Below, in pieces: positions 13,133 to 23,219 of a DNA stretch of 64,000 bases; position 1 is the stretch's first letter, and every line of letters begins with the position of its first letter. The stretch comes from Pseudoxanthomonas sp. Root630 (GTDB taxonomy: Bacteria; Pseudomonadota; Gammaproteobacteria; Xanthomonadales; Xanthomonadaceae), in contig NZ_LMGY01000019.1 of NCBI RefSeq assembly GCF_001427585.1, positions 28,389 through 92,388 of the forward strand, read 5' to 3'. The position numbers were made by a program, and so were the translations under genes. The notes under the pieces are model-generated. The model did no database searches and was not told where the DNA came from. It worked only from the letters and a program-made list of their open reading frames with translations.

Positions 13133-13675
13133 TCAGCTCCGGGCGAGCAGCACGAGCACCGCGCCCGTACCGCCCTGAGCGGGCGGTGCCGAATGGAACG
13201 CCAGCACGTCTGAGCGCTGGCGCAGGATCCTGTCGACCACATTCTTGATGACGGGCGCGCCGGCATCGGATCGCGTTCCCTTGCCGTGGATGATGCGAAC
13301 GCAGCCATGGTCGTGCTGATGGGCCTCCGCCAGGAAATGCCTCAGCAGCCCTTCGGCCTGTAGCGCCGTCGCACCATGGAGGTCCAGTTCGTCCTGTGCG
13401 GAGAACTGGCCGCGCTTCAGGCGCTGGAACACCCGTGGCGGCACCACGTCGCGCCGGTGGCTGAGCACATCGCCGGCGGCATGCAGCTCTCGTGCGTCCA
13501 GCCCGCGTTGGAACTCGCTGCGCGCATCGCGCTCGTCCTGCTCGGCCATGCGCGCGCGGGGCTTGGGCGGTGCCTTGCGGGGCGGCAGCGGGATGTCATC
13601 CAACCGGCGGACATCGCCGATCGCATCGCGGAACAGTGCGGCATCGTCATCGTCGGGCGGCGGGGGCTTGACCAT
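13133..13675 (-). CDS. Smr-domain protein
   Basis: A 180-residue protein with an N-terminal acidic/proline-rich region ([10 protein letters not shown]) and a C-terminal Smr domain. The domain shows the [14 protein letters not shown] motif (DLHG), the [12 protein letters not shown] motif (HGKG) and a final LVLLARS strand. Stand-alone Smr proteins of this YdaL/SmrA/SmrB type are RNA or DNA endonucleases; SmrB cleaves mRNA on collided ribosomes. Which subtype this is cannot be decided by eye. The ATG at 13675 gives the usual length; longer frames upstream run antisense to surE. Confidence 0.85.
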   Translation of the reverse strand: MVKPPPPDDDDAALFRDAIGDVRRLDDIPLPPRKAPPKPRARMAEQDERDARSEFQRGLDARELHAAGDVLSHRRDVVPPRVFQRLKRGQFSAQDELDLHGATALQAEGLLRHFLAEAHQHDHGCVRIIHGKGTRSDAGAPVIKNVVDRILRQRSDVLAFHSAPPAQGGTGAVLVLLARS

Positions 13676-13774
13676 GCCGCCAGCGTAGCGACATCGCCCG
13701 ATCGCGGCCAGATTGCGCAAGCGCGGGAAGCGCAGGCGCTGTTCCGGTATCATGGGCCGTCCCCGAGGAACCCC

Positions 13775-14554
13775 ATGCGCGTACTGGTCAGCAACGACGA
13801 CGGCGTCGACGCCCCCGGCATCCGAATCCTGGCAGAGGGCCTGCGCAGCGCGGGTCACGAGGTGTACGTGGTCGCACCCGATCGCGATCGCTCCGGCGCC
13901 AGCAACTCGCTGACGCTCGATCTGCCGATCCGGCTCAAGCGCATCGATCACTACACGTGCAGCATCGCAGGCACGCCCACCGACTGCGTCCACCTTGCGC
14001 TGACGGGCATGCTGGAGTTCGAGCCGGACATCGTGGTGTCGGGCATCAACAACACCGCGAACCTGGGCGACGACGTCATCTATTCCGGCACCGTGTCGGC
14101 CGCGATGGAAGGGCGCTTCCTCGGTCTGCCGGCGGTGGCGATGTCGCTGGCCACGAAGAACCACGACGCGAAGCACTACGAGACCGCTGCGCGTGCCGCA
14201 GTGGAAATCGTGGCGCGGCTGAAGGCCGATCCGTTGCCGGCCGACACCATCCTCAACGTCAACGTGCCCGACCTCGCCTGGGCCGATGTGCGCGGTTTCG
14301 AAGTCACCCGCCTGGGCAACCGTCACCGGTCCGAGCCCTGCGTCCCGCAACCCGACCCACGTGGCCACACGGTGTACTGGATCGGTCCGGCCGGGCGCGA
14401 GCAGGACGCCGGCCCCGGCACCGACTTCCATGCGGTCCGCACCGGGCATATCTCGATCACGCCGATCCACGTCGACCTGACCCGCTACCAGGCGCTGGAA
14501 AAGGTGGCCGGTTGGGTGGGCGGGCTGACGGCCGCCCTGGAGGCGTCTGCATGA
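13775..14554 (+). CDS. surE: 5'/3'-nucleotidase SurE
   Basis: A 259-residue survival protein E, a metal-dependent nucleoside monophosphate phosphatase. The acidic metal site is at the very N-terminus ([16 protein letters not shown]), followed by [13 protein letters not shown] and [15 protein letters not shown], the remaining metal/substrate segments. Its stop overlaps the pcm ATG (ATGA), the classic surE-pcm coupling of proteobacteria linked to stress and stationary-phase survival. Confidence 0.97.
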   Translation: MRVLVSNDDGVDAPGIRILAEGLRSAGHEVYVVAPDRDRSGASNSLTLDLPIRLKRIDHYTCSIAGTPTDCVHLALTGMLEFEPDIVVSGINNTANLGDDVIYSGTVSAAMEGRFLGLPAVAMSLATKNHDAKHYETAARAAVEIVARLKADPLPADTILNVNVPDLAWADVRGFEVTRLGNRHRSEPCVPQPDPRGHTVYWIGPAGREQDAGPGTDFHAVRTGHISITPIHVDLTRYQALEKVAGWVGGLTAALEASA

Positions 14555-15228
14555 CGCCGCGGTTGCGCCTGCAACCTGAAGCGGTGGGCATGGGCATGAC
14601 CTCGCAGCGCGTCCGCGACCGGCTGGTCGAACGGCTCCGGGAGTCGGGCATCGCCGACGAGCGCGTGCTCAATGCGATCCGCACGCTGCCGCGCCACTTG
14701 TTCGTGGACGAGGCGCTGGCCACGCGGGCGTACGAAGACACCGCGTTGCCGATCGGCCACAGCCAGACGATTTCCCAGCCCTGGGTGGTCGCGCGGATGA
14801 CCGAGGTGCTGCTCGAGAACGCACCGAAGAAAGTGCTCGAGATCGGTACCGGCTCGGGCTACCAGGCGGCGGTGCTGGCGATCCTCGGGCTGGAGGTCTA
14901 CACCGTCGAGCGCATCGGCGACCTGCTGCGCCAGGCACGCAAGCGCCTGCGCCAACTCGGCATGAACGTGCGCAGCAAGCACGACGATGGCCGTATCGGC
15001 TGGGTCGAGCATGGCCCTTACGACGGCATCATCGTGACTGCCGCGGCACCCGCGCTGGTGCCGGTACTGATCGAGCAGCTCGCCGTCGGCGGACAACTGG
15101 TCGCCCCCGTGGGCGGCAGCGGTTCGCAATCGCTGGTGCGGCTGGTGAAGCGCGAGGACGGCAGCATCGAGGAAACCACGCTGGCGCCGGTCGTCTTCGT
15201 GCCGCTGCTGTCGGGCACGCTGGACTGA
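14551..15228 (+). CDS. pcm: Protein-L-isoaspartate O-methyltransferase
   Basis: A 225-residue SAM-dependent methyltransferase that starts repair of isoaspartyl residues in damaged proteins. Typical elements are [19 protein letters not shown] near residue 70, the SAM-binding [16 protein letters not shown] and the later [10 protein letters not shown] strand. Translation is coupled to surE through a four-base overlap. The gene is full length and followed five bases later by an ExoD-like membrane protein. Confidence 0.97.
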   Translation: MTPRLRLQPEAVGMGMTSQRVRDRLVERLRESGIADERVLNAIRTLPRHLFVDEALATRAYEDTALPIGHSQTISQPWVVARMTEVLLENAPKKVLEIGTGSGYQAAVLAILGLEVYTVERIGDLLRQARKRLRQLGMNVRSKHDDGRIGWVEHGPYDGIIVTAAAPALVPVLIEQLAVGGQLVAPVGGSGSQSLVRLVKREDGSIEETTLAPVVFVPLLSGTLD

Positions 15229-15232
15229 TCGC

Positions 15233-15886
15233 ATGACCGACACGCCACACAGCGGGACCGTCGACCCGGCCGCCTCCCTGGGCCAGCAACTCGCGGACAT
15301 CATCGAGCGCCTTCCGCCGGACACCCTGAGCCTGGGCGAACTGCTGGATGTCTTCAGCGACGAAGGCCTGCTGCTGCTCACCATCCTGCTGACGCTGGTG
15401 TTCCTGATCCCGGTGTCGATCCCCGGCGTGAGCACGGTGTTCGGCGCGGCCATCCTGCTGGTCGGCATCAGTCGCCTGTTCAATCGACCGCTGTGGTTGC
15501 CGGCGCGCGTGAAACACAAGGCGTTGCCCGCAGATCGCCTGCGCCCGGGTCTTACCGCGGGGCTGGTCTGGGTGCGCCGCATGGAGAAGATCAGCCGGCC
15601 GCACCGGTTGCGTTTCTTCGTGGATGGGCCGGGGCAGGGCGTGTTCAACAACCTGGCCTTCATCCTCGCGGCCCTGCTGCTGATGGCGCCTTTCGGATTC
15701 GTCCCATTCAGCAACACCCTGCCAGCCTTGGCCCTGCTGCTCTACGCCATCGGCTTCATCCAGCGCGATGGCGGTGCGATCCTGCTGGGCCATCTTGCGA
15801 ACATCGGGACGATCATCTACTTCAGCGTGCTGATCGGCGGCGGCGGTGTGGCGGTACGCGAACTGTTCCAGCGACTGACCGGCTGA
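15233..15886 (+). CDS. ExoD-family membrane protein
   Basis: A 217-residue membrane protein. After a soluble helix (LADIIERLPPDTLSLGELLDVF) come several hydrophobic segments including LLLTILLTLVFLIPVSIPGV, ILAALLLMAPFGFVPFSNTL and a C-terminal helix near the stop. The pattern, especially LIPVSIPGVSTVFG and the repeated aromatic/proline loops, matches the ExoD (exopolysaccharide synthesis) family, whose biochemical function is not established. It sits inside the surE-pcm-nlpD operon, a placement I regard as conserved in xanthomonads. Confidence 0.75.
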   Translation: MTDTPHSGTVDPAASLGQQLADIIERLPPDTLSLGELLDVFSDEGLLLLTILLTLVFLIPVSIPGVSTVFGAAILLVGISRLFNRPLWLPARVKHKALPADRLRPGLTAGLVWVRRMEKISRPHRLRFFVDGPGQGVFNNLAFILAALLLMAPFGFVPFSNTLPALALLLYAIGFIQRDGGAILLGHLANIGTIIYFSVLIGGGGVAVRELFQRLTG

Positions 15887-15926
15887 CGCCGCGACGCCGC
15901 GCCCCGTGAGGAAACGACGAGAACGC

Positions 15927-16718
15927 ATGACCACCACGCACCACTCCGGCACCCGCATGATGCGCGCCCTCCTGATCGGCTTCGCCATCGCGACGCTCGC
16001 GGCGTGCTCCACCACCGTGGTGCGCGAGCCTGCGTCGTCGTCGTCCACCCGCAAACCTTCGCAGGCCAAGCCTGGCGCCACCGTGCGCGTGCAGCGCGGC
16101 GACACGCTGTACGGCATCGCGTTCCGCAACGGCGTCGACGTGAAGGACCTGGCGGCCTGGAACGGCATCGCGCCGCCCTACACGATCTATCCCGGCCAGT
16201 CGCTCAAGCTCTATCCGGGTTCCGGTAGCCGCCCTGCGGCGACCACCACCACGCCGGCACGGCCCGCGACCGGTACCACCACGCGGCCCACGCCGCCGCC
16301 GGCACCGATCACGCGCCCCGCCGCGACACCGGCACCCGCCAACAGTGGATTCGCCTGGCGCTGGCCGGCCGACGGCCACCTCATCGGCCGGTTCGTCAAT
16401 GGCGATGCCACCAAGCAGGGCGTCGACATCGCCGGCAGCAATGGCCAGGCCGTGCGCGCAGCGGCCGATGGCGTAGTGGTGTATTCCGGCGCCGGTCTCG
16501 TCGGCTATGGCGAACTCATCATCGTCAAGCACAACGAACAGTGGTTGTCCGCCTATGGCCACAACCGCAAGCGGCTGGTCAACGAAGGGCAGAGCGTGAA
16601 AGCCGGCCAGCAGATCGCCGAAATGGGCAGCAGCGGCGCCGCGCGCGAGATGCTGCACTTCGAGATCCGCCACAACGGCAAACCGGTCGATCCGCTGCAG
16701 TACCTGCCGGCGCGATGA
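15927..16718 (+). CDS. nlpD: Murein hydrolase activator NlpD (LysM + degenerate LytM)
   Basis: A 263-residue lipoprotein. A signal with lipobox LAAC is followed by a LysM domain (VQRGDTLYGIAFRNGV to YPGQSLKLY), a Pro/Thr linker and a C-terminal M23/LytM domain. The zinc ligands of active M23 enzymes are missing: the HxxxD motif reads TKQGVDIAG, and the HxH motif reads MLHFE. That is the E. coli NlpD/EnvC pattern, so the protein should activate the amidase AmiC rather than cut murein. The ATG at 15927 has a GACGAG-type Shine-Dalgarno; a GTG at 15906 and ATG at 15957 are alternatives. No rpoS follows. Confidence 0.9.
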   Translation: MTTTHHSGTRMMRALLIGFAIATLAACSTTVVREPASSSSTRKPSQAKPGATVRVQRGDTLYGIAFRNGVDVKDLAAWNGIAPPYTIYPGQSLKLYPGSGSRPAATTTTPARPATGTTTRPTPPPAPITRPAATPAPANSGFAWRWPADGHLIGRFVNGDATKQGVDIAGSNGQAVRAAADGVVVYSGAGLVGYGELIIVKHNEQWLSAYGHNRKRLVNEGQSVKAGQQIAEMGSSGAAREMLHFEIRHNGKPVDPLQYLPAR

Positions 16719-17587
16719 CTCCCCGCCGGGCGCGAAGCCTGCGCTTCACCGTCGCGCTGCTGCTCGCCGCCGCCTTCGTGCTCGCAGGGTGTGCCTCGAC
16801 GGCGCGCGGCGCGAAAGGGTCGGAGGCACCGCTCGACGTGGTCACGCTGAACCTCTGGCATGACAAACAGGACTGGCGGCATCGGCAGGACATGATCGTG
16901 GCCGAACTGCGCACGCTCGCGCCCGACGTGATCGTCGTGCAGGAAGTGCTGCAGGACGTCGCTCTGCCCAACCAGGCGCAGGTCCTCGCATCGCGGCTGG
17001 GTTACGACTACCGGTTCTTTTCCGTCGATGCGCCGTCACAGGCGCGTCGCTACGGGAACGCGATCCTGGTCCGGGGCACGGTCGAAGCGTCCCGCGAAGT
17101 GAAGCTGGCGCCGTTGGACGACTACCGCAATGCGGGGTGGGTCCGCGCGACGGTGCGCGGCCGGCCACTGAACGTCTACGCCACCCACCTGCACCACACG
17201 CCAGAAGGCGGTGCGATCCGTGCGGAGCAGGTCGCCGGTGTGCTTGCCCTGATCGACGCCACGTCCGGCGACGTGCCGTCGGTGATCGGTGGCGACTTCA
17301 ATACGCGCTCCGATACGCCCGAGCTGGCGCCCCTGGCCGCGAAGTTCATCGAGGCCTACGCGCGCACTCACGAGGTTGGAGATGCCAACGCGGTCGCGCA
17401 CAGCACGCTCAACACGCACCTGGGCCATCCGCCCGAACGCATCGACCATGTCTTCGTCCAGCGCGATGCGTTCCGCGTCGTGGACGCGCGCATCATCCTC
17501 GACCGGCCCGATGCCGGCGGCGCATGGCCATCAGATCATTACGGCGTCTGGGTGCGGGTGATGCAGAGCGACGTTTCGCGCCGATAG
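16715..17587 (+). CDS. Endonuclease/exonuclease/phosphatase-fold lipoprotein
   Basis: A 290-residue protein overlapping the nlpD stop by four bases. A lipoprotein signal (LLAAAFVLAGC) precedes an EEP-fold domain: VVTLNLWHDK (Asn), VIVVQEVLQD (metal-binding Glu), VYATHLHHTPEG, VIGGDFNTRSDTPEL (Asp-x-Asn) and the final PSDHYGVWVRV (Asp-His). All catalytic positions of the DNase I/exonuclease III superfamily appear intact. Membrane anchoring suggests an extracytoplasmic nuclease or phosphodiesterase; substrate unknown. Its 3' end overlaps the convergent M15-like gene by 49 bases. Confidence 0.82.
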   Translation: MTPRRARSLRFTVALLLAAAFVLAGCASTARGAKGSEAPLDVVTLNLWHDKQDWRHRQDMIVAELRTLAPDVIVVQEVLQDVALPNQAQVLASRLGYDYRFFSVDAPSQARRYGNAILVRGTVEASREVKLAPLDDYRNAGWVRATVRGRPLNVYATHLHHTPEGGAIRAEQVAGVLALIDATSGDVPSVIGGDFNTRSDTPELAPLAAKFIEAYARTHEVGDANAVAHSTLNTHLGHPPERIDHVFVQRDAFRVVDARIILDRPDAGGAWPSDHYGVWVRVMQSDVSRR

Positions 17588-18138
17588 TCCTTGCCCCATG
17601 TGCGGTGGCCGGACGTGTCGATGTGGATTTTCGTCGGCGTATAGAAGCCCAGGCCCATCGCCAGCGCGGGGCCTTGTTCGCGCCAGAAACGGCACAGGTC
17701 TTCGACATGCGCATCGCTCGGCAGGTCGAAGTCCAGCGCCGTGTTATCCAGGTGCCGGCTACGTGAACTGCCACCGGAGCAGGTGTTCAGCGCCGGCGAG
17801 CGGTAGCCCGAACGGATGCCATGGCCATCGAGCCAACCCGATGCCTGGAGTTGCTGCACCACACGCAACGTGGGAATGATCGCTGCGGCGCGATCCGGTG
17901 GCGGCAGCGCGAATTCTTCCGCATCGCAGGCGCGCCAGCGGCGGCTCGAACGCAACAGCGCCTGCATCGGCACGACGTCCGCCACCCGGCCTTCACTCAA
18001 CACGCGCTCGTAGCCGGACAGGCCAGCAGCATGGGAAGTGGTCTTCCATGTCGCGTAGCGCGCGGCCTCGTCGGGTTCCGGGGCGATGCAGGCCGGGATC
18101 GTCAGGCAGGTCAGGAAAAGAAGGAATGCGCGACGCAT
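17539..18138 (-). CDS. M15-like peptidase lipoprotein
   Basis: A 199-residue protein with a lipoprotein-type signal (MRRAFLLFLTCLTIPAC). The mature part has SGYRSPALNTCSGGSSRSRHLDNTALDFDLP and later KIHIDTSGHRTWG. The RSPALN, SxHLxxxAxDF and HxDTxGHRTWG pattern is that of the D-Ala-D-Ala carboxypeptidase (M15) fold, with zinc ligands at the His of SRHLDNTALD, its Asp and the His of KIHID. A cell-wall role is therefore likely but the substrate is inferred. It converges with the EEP gene. Confidence 0.75.
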   Translation of the reverse strand: MRRAFLLFLTCLTIPACIAPEPDEAARYATWKTTSHAAGLSGYERVLSEGRVADVVPMQALLRSSRRWRACDAEEFALPPPDRAAAIIPTLRVVQQLQASGWLDGHGIRSGYRSPALNTCSGGSSRSRHLDNTALDFDLPSDAHVEDLCRFWREQGPALAMGLGFYTPTKIHIDTSGHRTWGKDYRRETSLCITRTQTP

Positions 18139-18151
18139 CGTCGCGGCAGGA

Positions 18152-18529
18152 TCAGCGAGGCGACAGCAGGAAACCGGCGACCACCCGTCGCGATTCGCCG
18201 GCCAGCACGTTGAAGGTGCGTGCGGCGGCGGCGTTGGTCATCACTTCCAGCCCCACGCCCTGGCGCAGGCATGCGGCCATCACGGCCGCGGGCGGAAACA
18301 CCTGGCGGTCACCGGTACCCAGCAGGATCACTTCAGGCTGGAGGGCAAGGAGGGGGGCCATGTCTTCTGGCGTGAGCGCTGCGCTGTCGCTGACCGACCA
18401 GCTCTCGGTCAGTTGCTGTGGCGACAGGATGAAGCTGGCGGTCAACAGGCGATCGTTCACCCGGGCGTGCTGCCCGTCGGCGGACCGCAGGGTGAAGGCG
18501 TAGTCGGGCAGTTCGTGGCTCAGCTGCAT
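18152..18529 (-). CDS. Mth938-like domain protein
   Basis: A 125-residue single-domain protein of the Mth938/NDUFAF3-like family. Typical are the N-terminal SADGQHARVNDRLLTASFILSP region, VILLGTGDRQVFPP and the TNAAAARTFNVLAGESRRVVAGFLL C-terminal stretch. Bacterial members are usually near yhbY or inner-membrane genes and have no proven activity. It lies 13 bases downstream of the M15-like gene's start region and 22 bases after yhbY on the same strand, so the three minus-strand genes probably form one transcript. Confidence 0.85.
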   Translation of the reverse strand: MQLSHELPDYAFTLRSADGQHARVNDRLLTASFILSPQQLTESWSVSDSAALTPEDMAPLLALQPEVILLGTGDRQVFPPAAVMAACLRQGVGLEVMTNAAAARTFNVLAGESRRVVAGFLLSPR

Positions 18530-18551
18530 GGCGGGGGCCTGCGCCGGCGTA

Positions 18552-18857
18552 TCAACCGCGCGGCAGCACGATGTGCCGGCGTTCCTTGCTGGGGCGGTAC
18601 AGCACGGCGGTGTGGCCGATCCGCTGCACCAGGGCTGCGTCGGTCTTGTCGGCGAGGTCGTCGATCATGGCGTCCCGGGCCTCGCGGTCTTCGCCTGCCA
18701 CCTTCACCTTGACCAGCTCGTGCTGCTCCAGCACGCCATCCAGCTCCGCGATGAACGCGGCGGTGACGCCCTTGTTGCCGATCTGCAGCAGGGCCTTGAG
18801 GTCATGGGCCTGGCCGCGCAGGAAACGGGTCTGGGCGGCGGTCAGGGCTACAGGCAT
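18552..18857 (-). CDS. yhbY: Ribosome-assembly RNA-binding protein YhbY
   Basis: A 101-residue CRM-domain protein. LTAAQTRFLRGQAHDLKALLQIGNKGVTAAF contains the GxxG-type RNA-binding loop (IGNKGV), and ELVKVKVAGEDREARDAMID continues the KH-like fold. The family binds the pre-50S particle. It is divergent from rlmE, exactly as in E. coli. Confidence 0.94.
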   Translation of the reverse strand: MPVALTAAQTRFLRGQAHDLKALLQIGNKGVTAAFIAELDGVLEQHELVKVKVAGEDREARDAMIDDLADKTDAALVQRIGHTAVLYRPSKERRHIVLPRG

Positions 18858-18959
18858 GCGGCACGGTACGGGTCGTAAAGGGGGATCAGGGTATCATGGC
18901 GGCCCCCCAGAACGGCTCCGGCGGCTCCCGTCGCAGCGTGCCCGGAGACCTCGCCGCCC

Positions 18960-19592
18960 ATGGCTACCCGCAGCAAGAGCAGCCAGCGCTGGCTGAAGGA
19001 ACACTTCTCCGACCCCTATGTGAAGAAGGCCCAGGCCGAGGGCCTGCGCTCGCGCGCGGCGTACAAGCTGGAGGAGCTGCTCGAGCGCGACCGCCTGCTC
19101 AAGCCGGGCATGGTGGTGGTCGACCTGGGCGCCGCCCCCGGTGGCTGGTCGCAGTTCGTCCGCCAGGCGATGGGCGACAACGGCCGCGTGGTGGCCATGG
19201 ACATCCTGGACATGCCCCCGCTGGCCGGGGTGGACTTCCTTCATGGGGATTTCAGGGAGGACAGCGTCCTATCCCAACTGGAAGCCATGCTGGACGGCGC
19301 GCCCGTGGACCTTGTGCTGTCGGATATGGCCCCCAATAAGAGTGGTGTGGATGCGGTCGACCAGCCGCGGATGATGCACCTGGCGGAGTTGGCGATGGAG
19401 TTCGCCGACGGCCATCTGAAGCCGGGCGGGGCGTTCCTGATCAAGCTGTTCCAGGGCGCCGGTTCCGACGACTACATCCGCGAGCTTCGCCGCCGCTATG
19501 ACAAGGTGGCGATCCGCAAGCCGGATGCGTCCCGCAAGCGCTCGCCCGAGGTGTATGCCCTGGGACAGGGCAAGCGGGCCCAGATCAAGTAA
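18960..19592 (+). CDS. rlmE: 23S rRNA (uridine2552-2'-O)-methyltransferase
   Basis: A 210-residue RrmJ/FtsJ protein that methylates U2552 in the A loop of 23S rRNA. It opens with the basic KSSQRWLKEHFSDPYVKKAQ, then SAM-binding VVDLGAAPGGWSQFV and LVLSDMAPNKSG; Lys-Asp-Lys-Glu catalytic positions are present (Lys in RSRAAYKL, Asp in LSDMAP, Lys in LIKLFQG, Glu near the end). It is the first gene of rlmE-ftsH-folP. Confidence 0.97.
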   Translation: MATRSKSSQRWLKEHFSDPYVKKAQAEGLRSRAAYKLEELLERDRLLKPGMVVVDLGAAPGGWSQFVRQAMGDNGRVVAMDILDMPPLAGVDFLHGDFREDSVLSQLEAMLDGAPVDLVLSDMAPNKSGVDAVDQPRMMHLAELAMEFADGHLKPGGAFLIKLFQGAGSDDYIRELRRRYDKVAIRKPDASRKRSPEVYALGQGKRAQIK

Positions 19593-19641
19593 GGTGACGT
19601 AAAGTGCGTATTACGAAAGAGGAACGCCGGAGCCGATGAGG

Positions 19642-21570
<1,929 letters not shown>

Positions 21571-21592
21571 GCGCGTTGCCAGCATGACGATG

Positions 21593-21624
21593 AAAGGCCA
21601 GACTTGCGTCTGGCCTTTTTTCTT
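21593..21624 (+). terminator. Rho-independent terminator after ftsH
   Basis: An 11-bp stem AAAGGCCAGAC / GTCTGGCCTTT with loop TTGC is followed by a run of T residues. It should end the rlmE-ftsH transcript, so the following gene and folP need their own promoter. Confidence 0.85.
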
Positions 21625-21673
21625 GGCCACGGTGATACCGGAGGCGGGGTGCCGAAGGGTCGTCGCGCCGACC

Positions 21674-21749
21674 ACAAGGGGACGTCATGAAAGGGGGAGT
21701 CATGAAAGGAGCTGTCGTGAAAGGAGCTGCCGTGAAAGGGATCCTGATG
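21674..21749 (+). promoter_or_regulatory. Ladder of five Shine-Dalgarno/start-codon units
   Basis: Five 15-base units run in frame. Each has a purine-rich AGGGG, GGGGG, AGGAG or AAAGGG core about 5 bases before a start codon: ATG at 21687 and 21702, GTG at 21717 and 21732, ATG at 21747. The sequence AAAGGAGCTG occurs twice exactly. Every start is in the frame of the downstream secreted protein, so each unit can be both codons and ribosome binding site for the next. Confidence 0.7.
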
Positions 21750-22238
21750 GGCGTCGTCCTGCTGGGGACGTCCTCAATGGCGCCGTTCGCCCACGCGGCG
21801 GACTTCACGGCGCAACGATCGGTGCCCTTCGCGGAGGATTCGATCGTGGCGGGCAACATCAAGCGCGAGTGCGAGATCGCGACCCAACTGCCTGCGGCAC
21901 TGGTCCGTTTCGCCGCTGAAGGAGGCCATCGCGTCGAGCTCCAGGACACGCCGGATACGGCCTCCGGCCAGGTCGTGAAGATGGAGATCCACGACGCGCA
22001 GAGCGCCGGCAATGCCTGGATGGGTCACCACAAGTCGGTCACCGTCAAGGGATCGCTGTATCGCGACGGGCAGCAGGTCGCGAAGTTCGTGGCGCGCCGC
22101 AACTCGAGGGGCGGCTTCGGTGCCGGCTTCAAGGGCTCCTGCGCGGTGCTCGAGCGGACCGTCAACGCCATCGGCAAGGACGTGGCCGGATGGTTGAACA
22201 ATCCCAGCGACGGCGCCCAGCTCGGCGATCTGCGCTGA
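21687..22238 (+). CDS. Secreted protein, unrecognised, with repetitive N-terminus
   Basis: A 183-residue protein if translated from the first ATG. Residues 1-20 are four near-identical pentapeptides (MKGGV, MKGAV, VKGAA, VKGIL), followed by a signal-peptide core (MGVVLLGTSSMAPFAHA) and an exported domain of about 145 residues with two Cys (RECEI and GSCAVLER) that could pair. KSVTVKGSLYRDGQQVAKF and SRGGFGAGFKGSC suggest a beta-rich fold. I do not recognise a named family with certainty. If translation starts at 21747 the protein is 163 residues with a normal signal peptide, the likeliest mature product. It lies between the ftsH terminator and folP. Confidence 0.75.
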   Translation: MKGGVMKGAVVKGAAVKGILMGVVLLGTSSMAPFAHAADFTAQRSVPFAEDSIVAGNIKRECEIATQLPAALVRFAAEGGHRVELQDTPDTASGQVVKMEIHDAQSAGNAWMGHHKSVTVKGSLYRDGQQVAKFVARRNSRGGFGAGFKGSCAVLERTVNAIGKDVAGWLNNPSDGAQLGDLR

Positions 22239-22262
22239 TCGCAAGCACGCAGGAAGACCATC

Positions 22263-23162
22263 ATGTTCGACACCTCTCCCCAGCTTGATTGCGCCGGCCG
22301 CATCCTGCGGCTCGACCGCCCGCAGGTCATGGGCATCGTCAACGTCACGCCGGACTCGTTCTCCGACGGTGGCGCGCACGACACCACCGACGCTGCGGTC
22401 GCGCATGCACTGAAGCTGGTGGAAGAGGGCGCCGACCTGCTCGACATCGGTGGCGAGTCCACGCGTCCCGGCGCCGCCGATGTCGAGGTGGAGGAAGAAC
22501 TCCGCCGCGTGGTGCCGGTGATCGAACGGCTGGCCGCGCAGGTGTCCGTGCCGATCAGCATCGACACCTCCAAGCCGGAGGTGATGCGTGCCGCCGTGCA
22601 GGCGGGCGCCGGCCTGATCAACGATGTCTACGGCCTGCGCCGCGAGGGTGCGCTCGATGCCGCGGCTGCGCTCGGCGTGCCGGTGGTGCTGATGCACATG
22701 CAGGGCGAGCCGCGCTCGATGCAGGCCGCGCCGCAGTACGACGACGTGGTGGGTGACGTGCATCGCTTCCTGGCCGAGCGCATCTTCGCCGCCGAGATGG
22801 CGGGCATCCCGAAGAAGCGCATCGTCATCGATCCGGGCTTCGGCTTCGGCAAGGACACTGCGCACAACCTGCAACTGCTCGCGCAGTTCGAACGCTTCGT
22901 CGAACTCGGCGTACCGGTGCTCGCGGGCCTGTCGCGCAAGCGCAGCATCGGCGAGCTGACCGGCCGCGACGTGCCGGCGGATCGTGCCGCCGGTTCGGTG
23001 GCTGCGCACCTGATCGCCGTGCAGCGCGGCGCCCTGATCGTGCGCGTGCACGATGTCGCCGCCACCGTCGATGCGTTGAAAGTCTGGAACGCCGTCGCCG
23101 CCGTACCCGCACCCCGCAAGGCCGCGGCCACGCCGACGATCCGCTGGCCCGACGACGACTGA
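22263..23162 (+). CDS. folP: Dihydropteroate synthase
   Basis: A 299-residue TIM-barrel enzyme joining 6-hydroxymethyl-dihydropterin diphosphate and p-aminobenzoate in folate synthesis; it is the sulfonamide target. Signatures are GIVNVTPDSFSDGG, LLDIGGESTRPGA, SIDTSKPEV, LINDVYGLR, LMHMQG and VIDPGFGFGKD. Family length is normal. As in E. coli it follows ftsH, but here a secreted protein gene intervenes, and glmM does not follow in the window. Confidence 0.96.
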   Translation: MFDTSPQLDCAGRILRLDRPQVMGIVNVTPDSFSDGGAHDTTDAAVAHALKLVEEGADLLDIGGESTRPGAADVEVEEELRRVVPVIERLAAQVSVPISIDTSKPEVMRAAVQAGAGLINDVYGLRREGALDAAAALGVPVVLMHMQGEPRSMQAAPQYDDVVGDVHRFLAERIFAAEMAGIPKKRIVIDPGFGFGKDTAHNLQLLAQFERFVELGVPVLAGLSRKRSIGELTGRDVPADRAAGSVAAHLIAVQRGALIVRVHDVAATVDALKVWNAVAAVPAPRKAAATPTIRWPDDD

Positions 23163-23219
23163 CTGGCCGGCGCATGGCGCCCTCCGCGTTGGCATCAGCG
23201 TCGGGGAGGGGAGTCGTCC

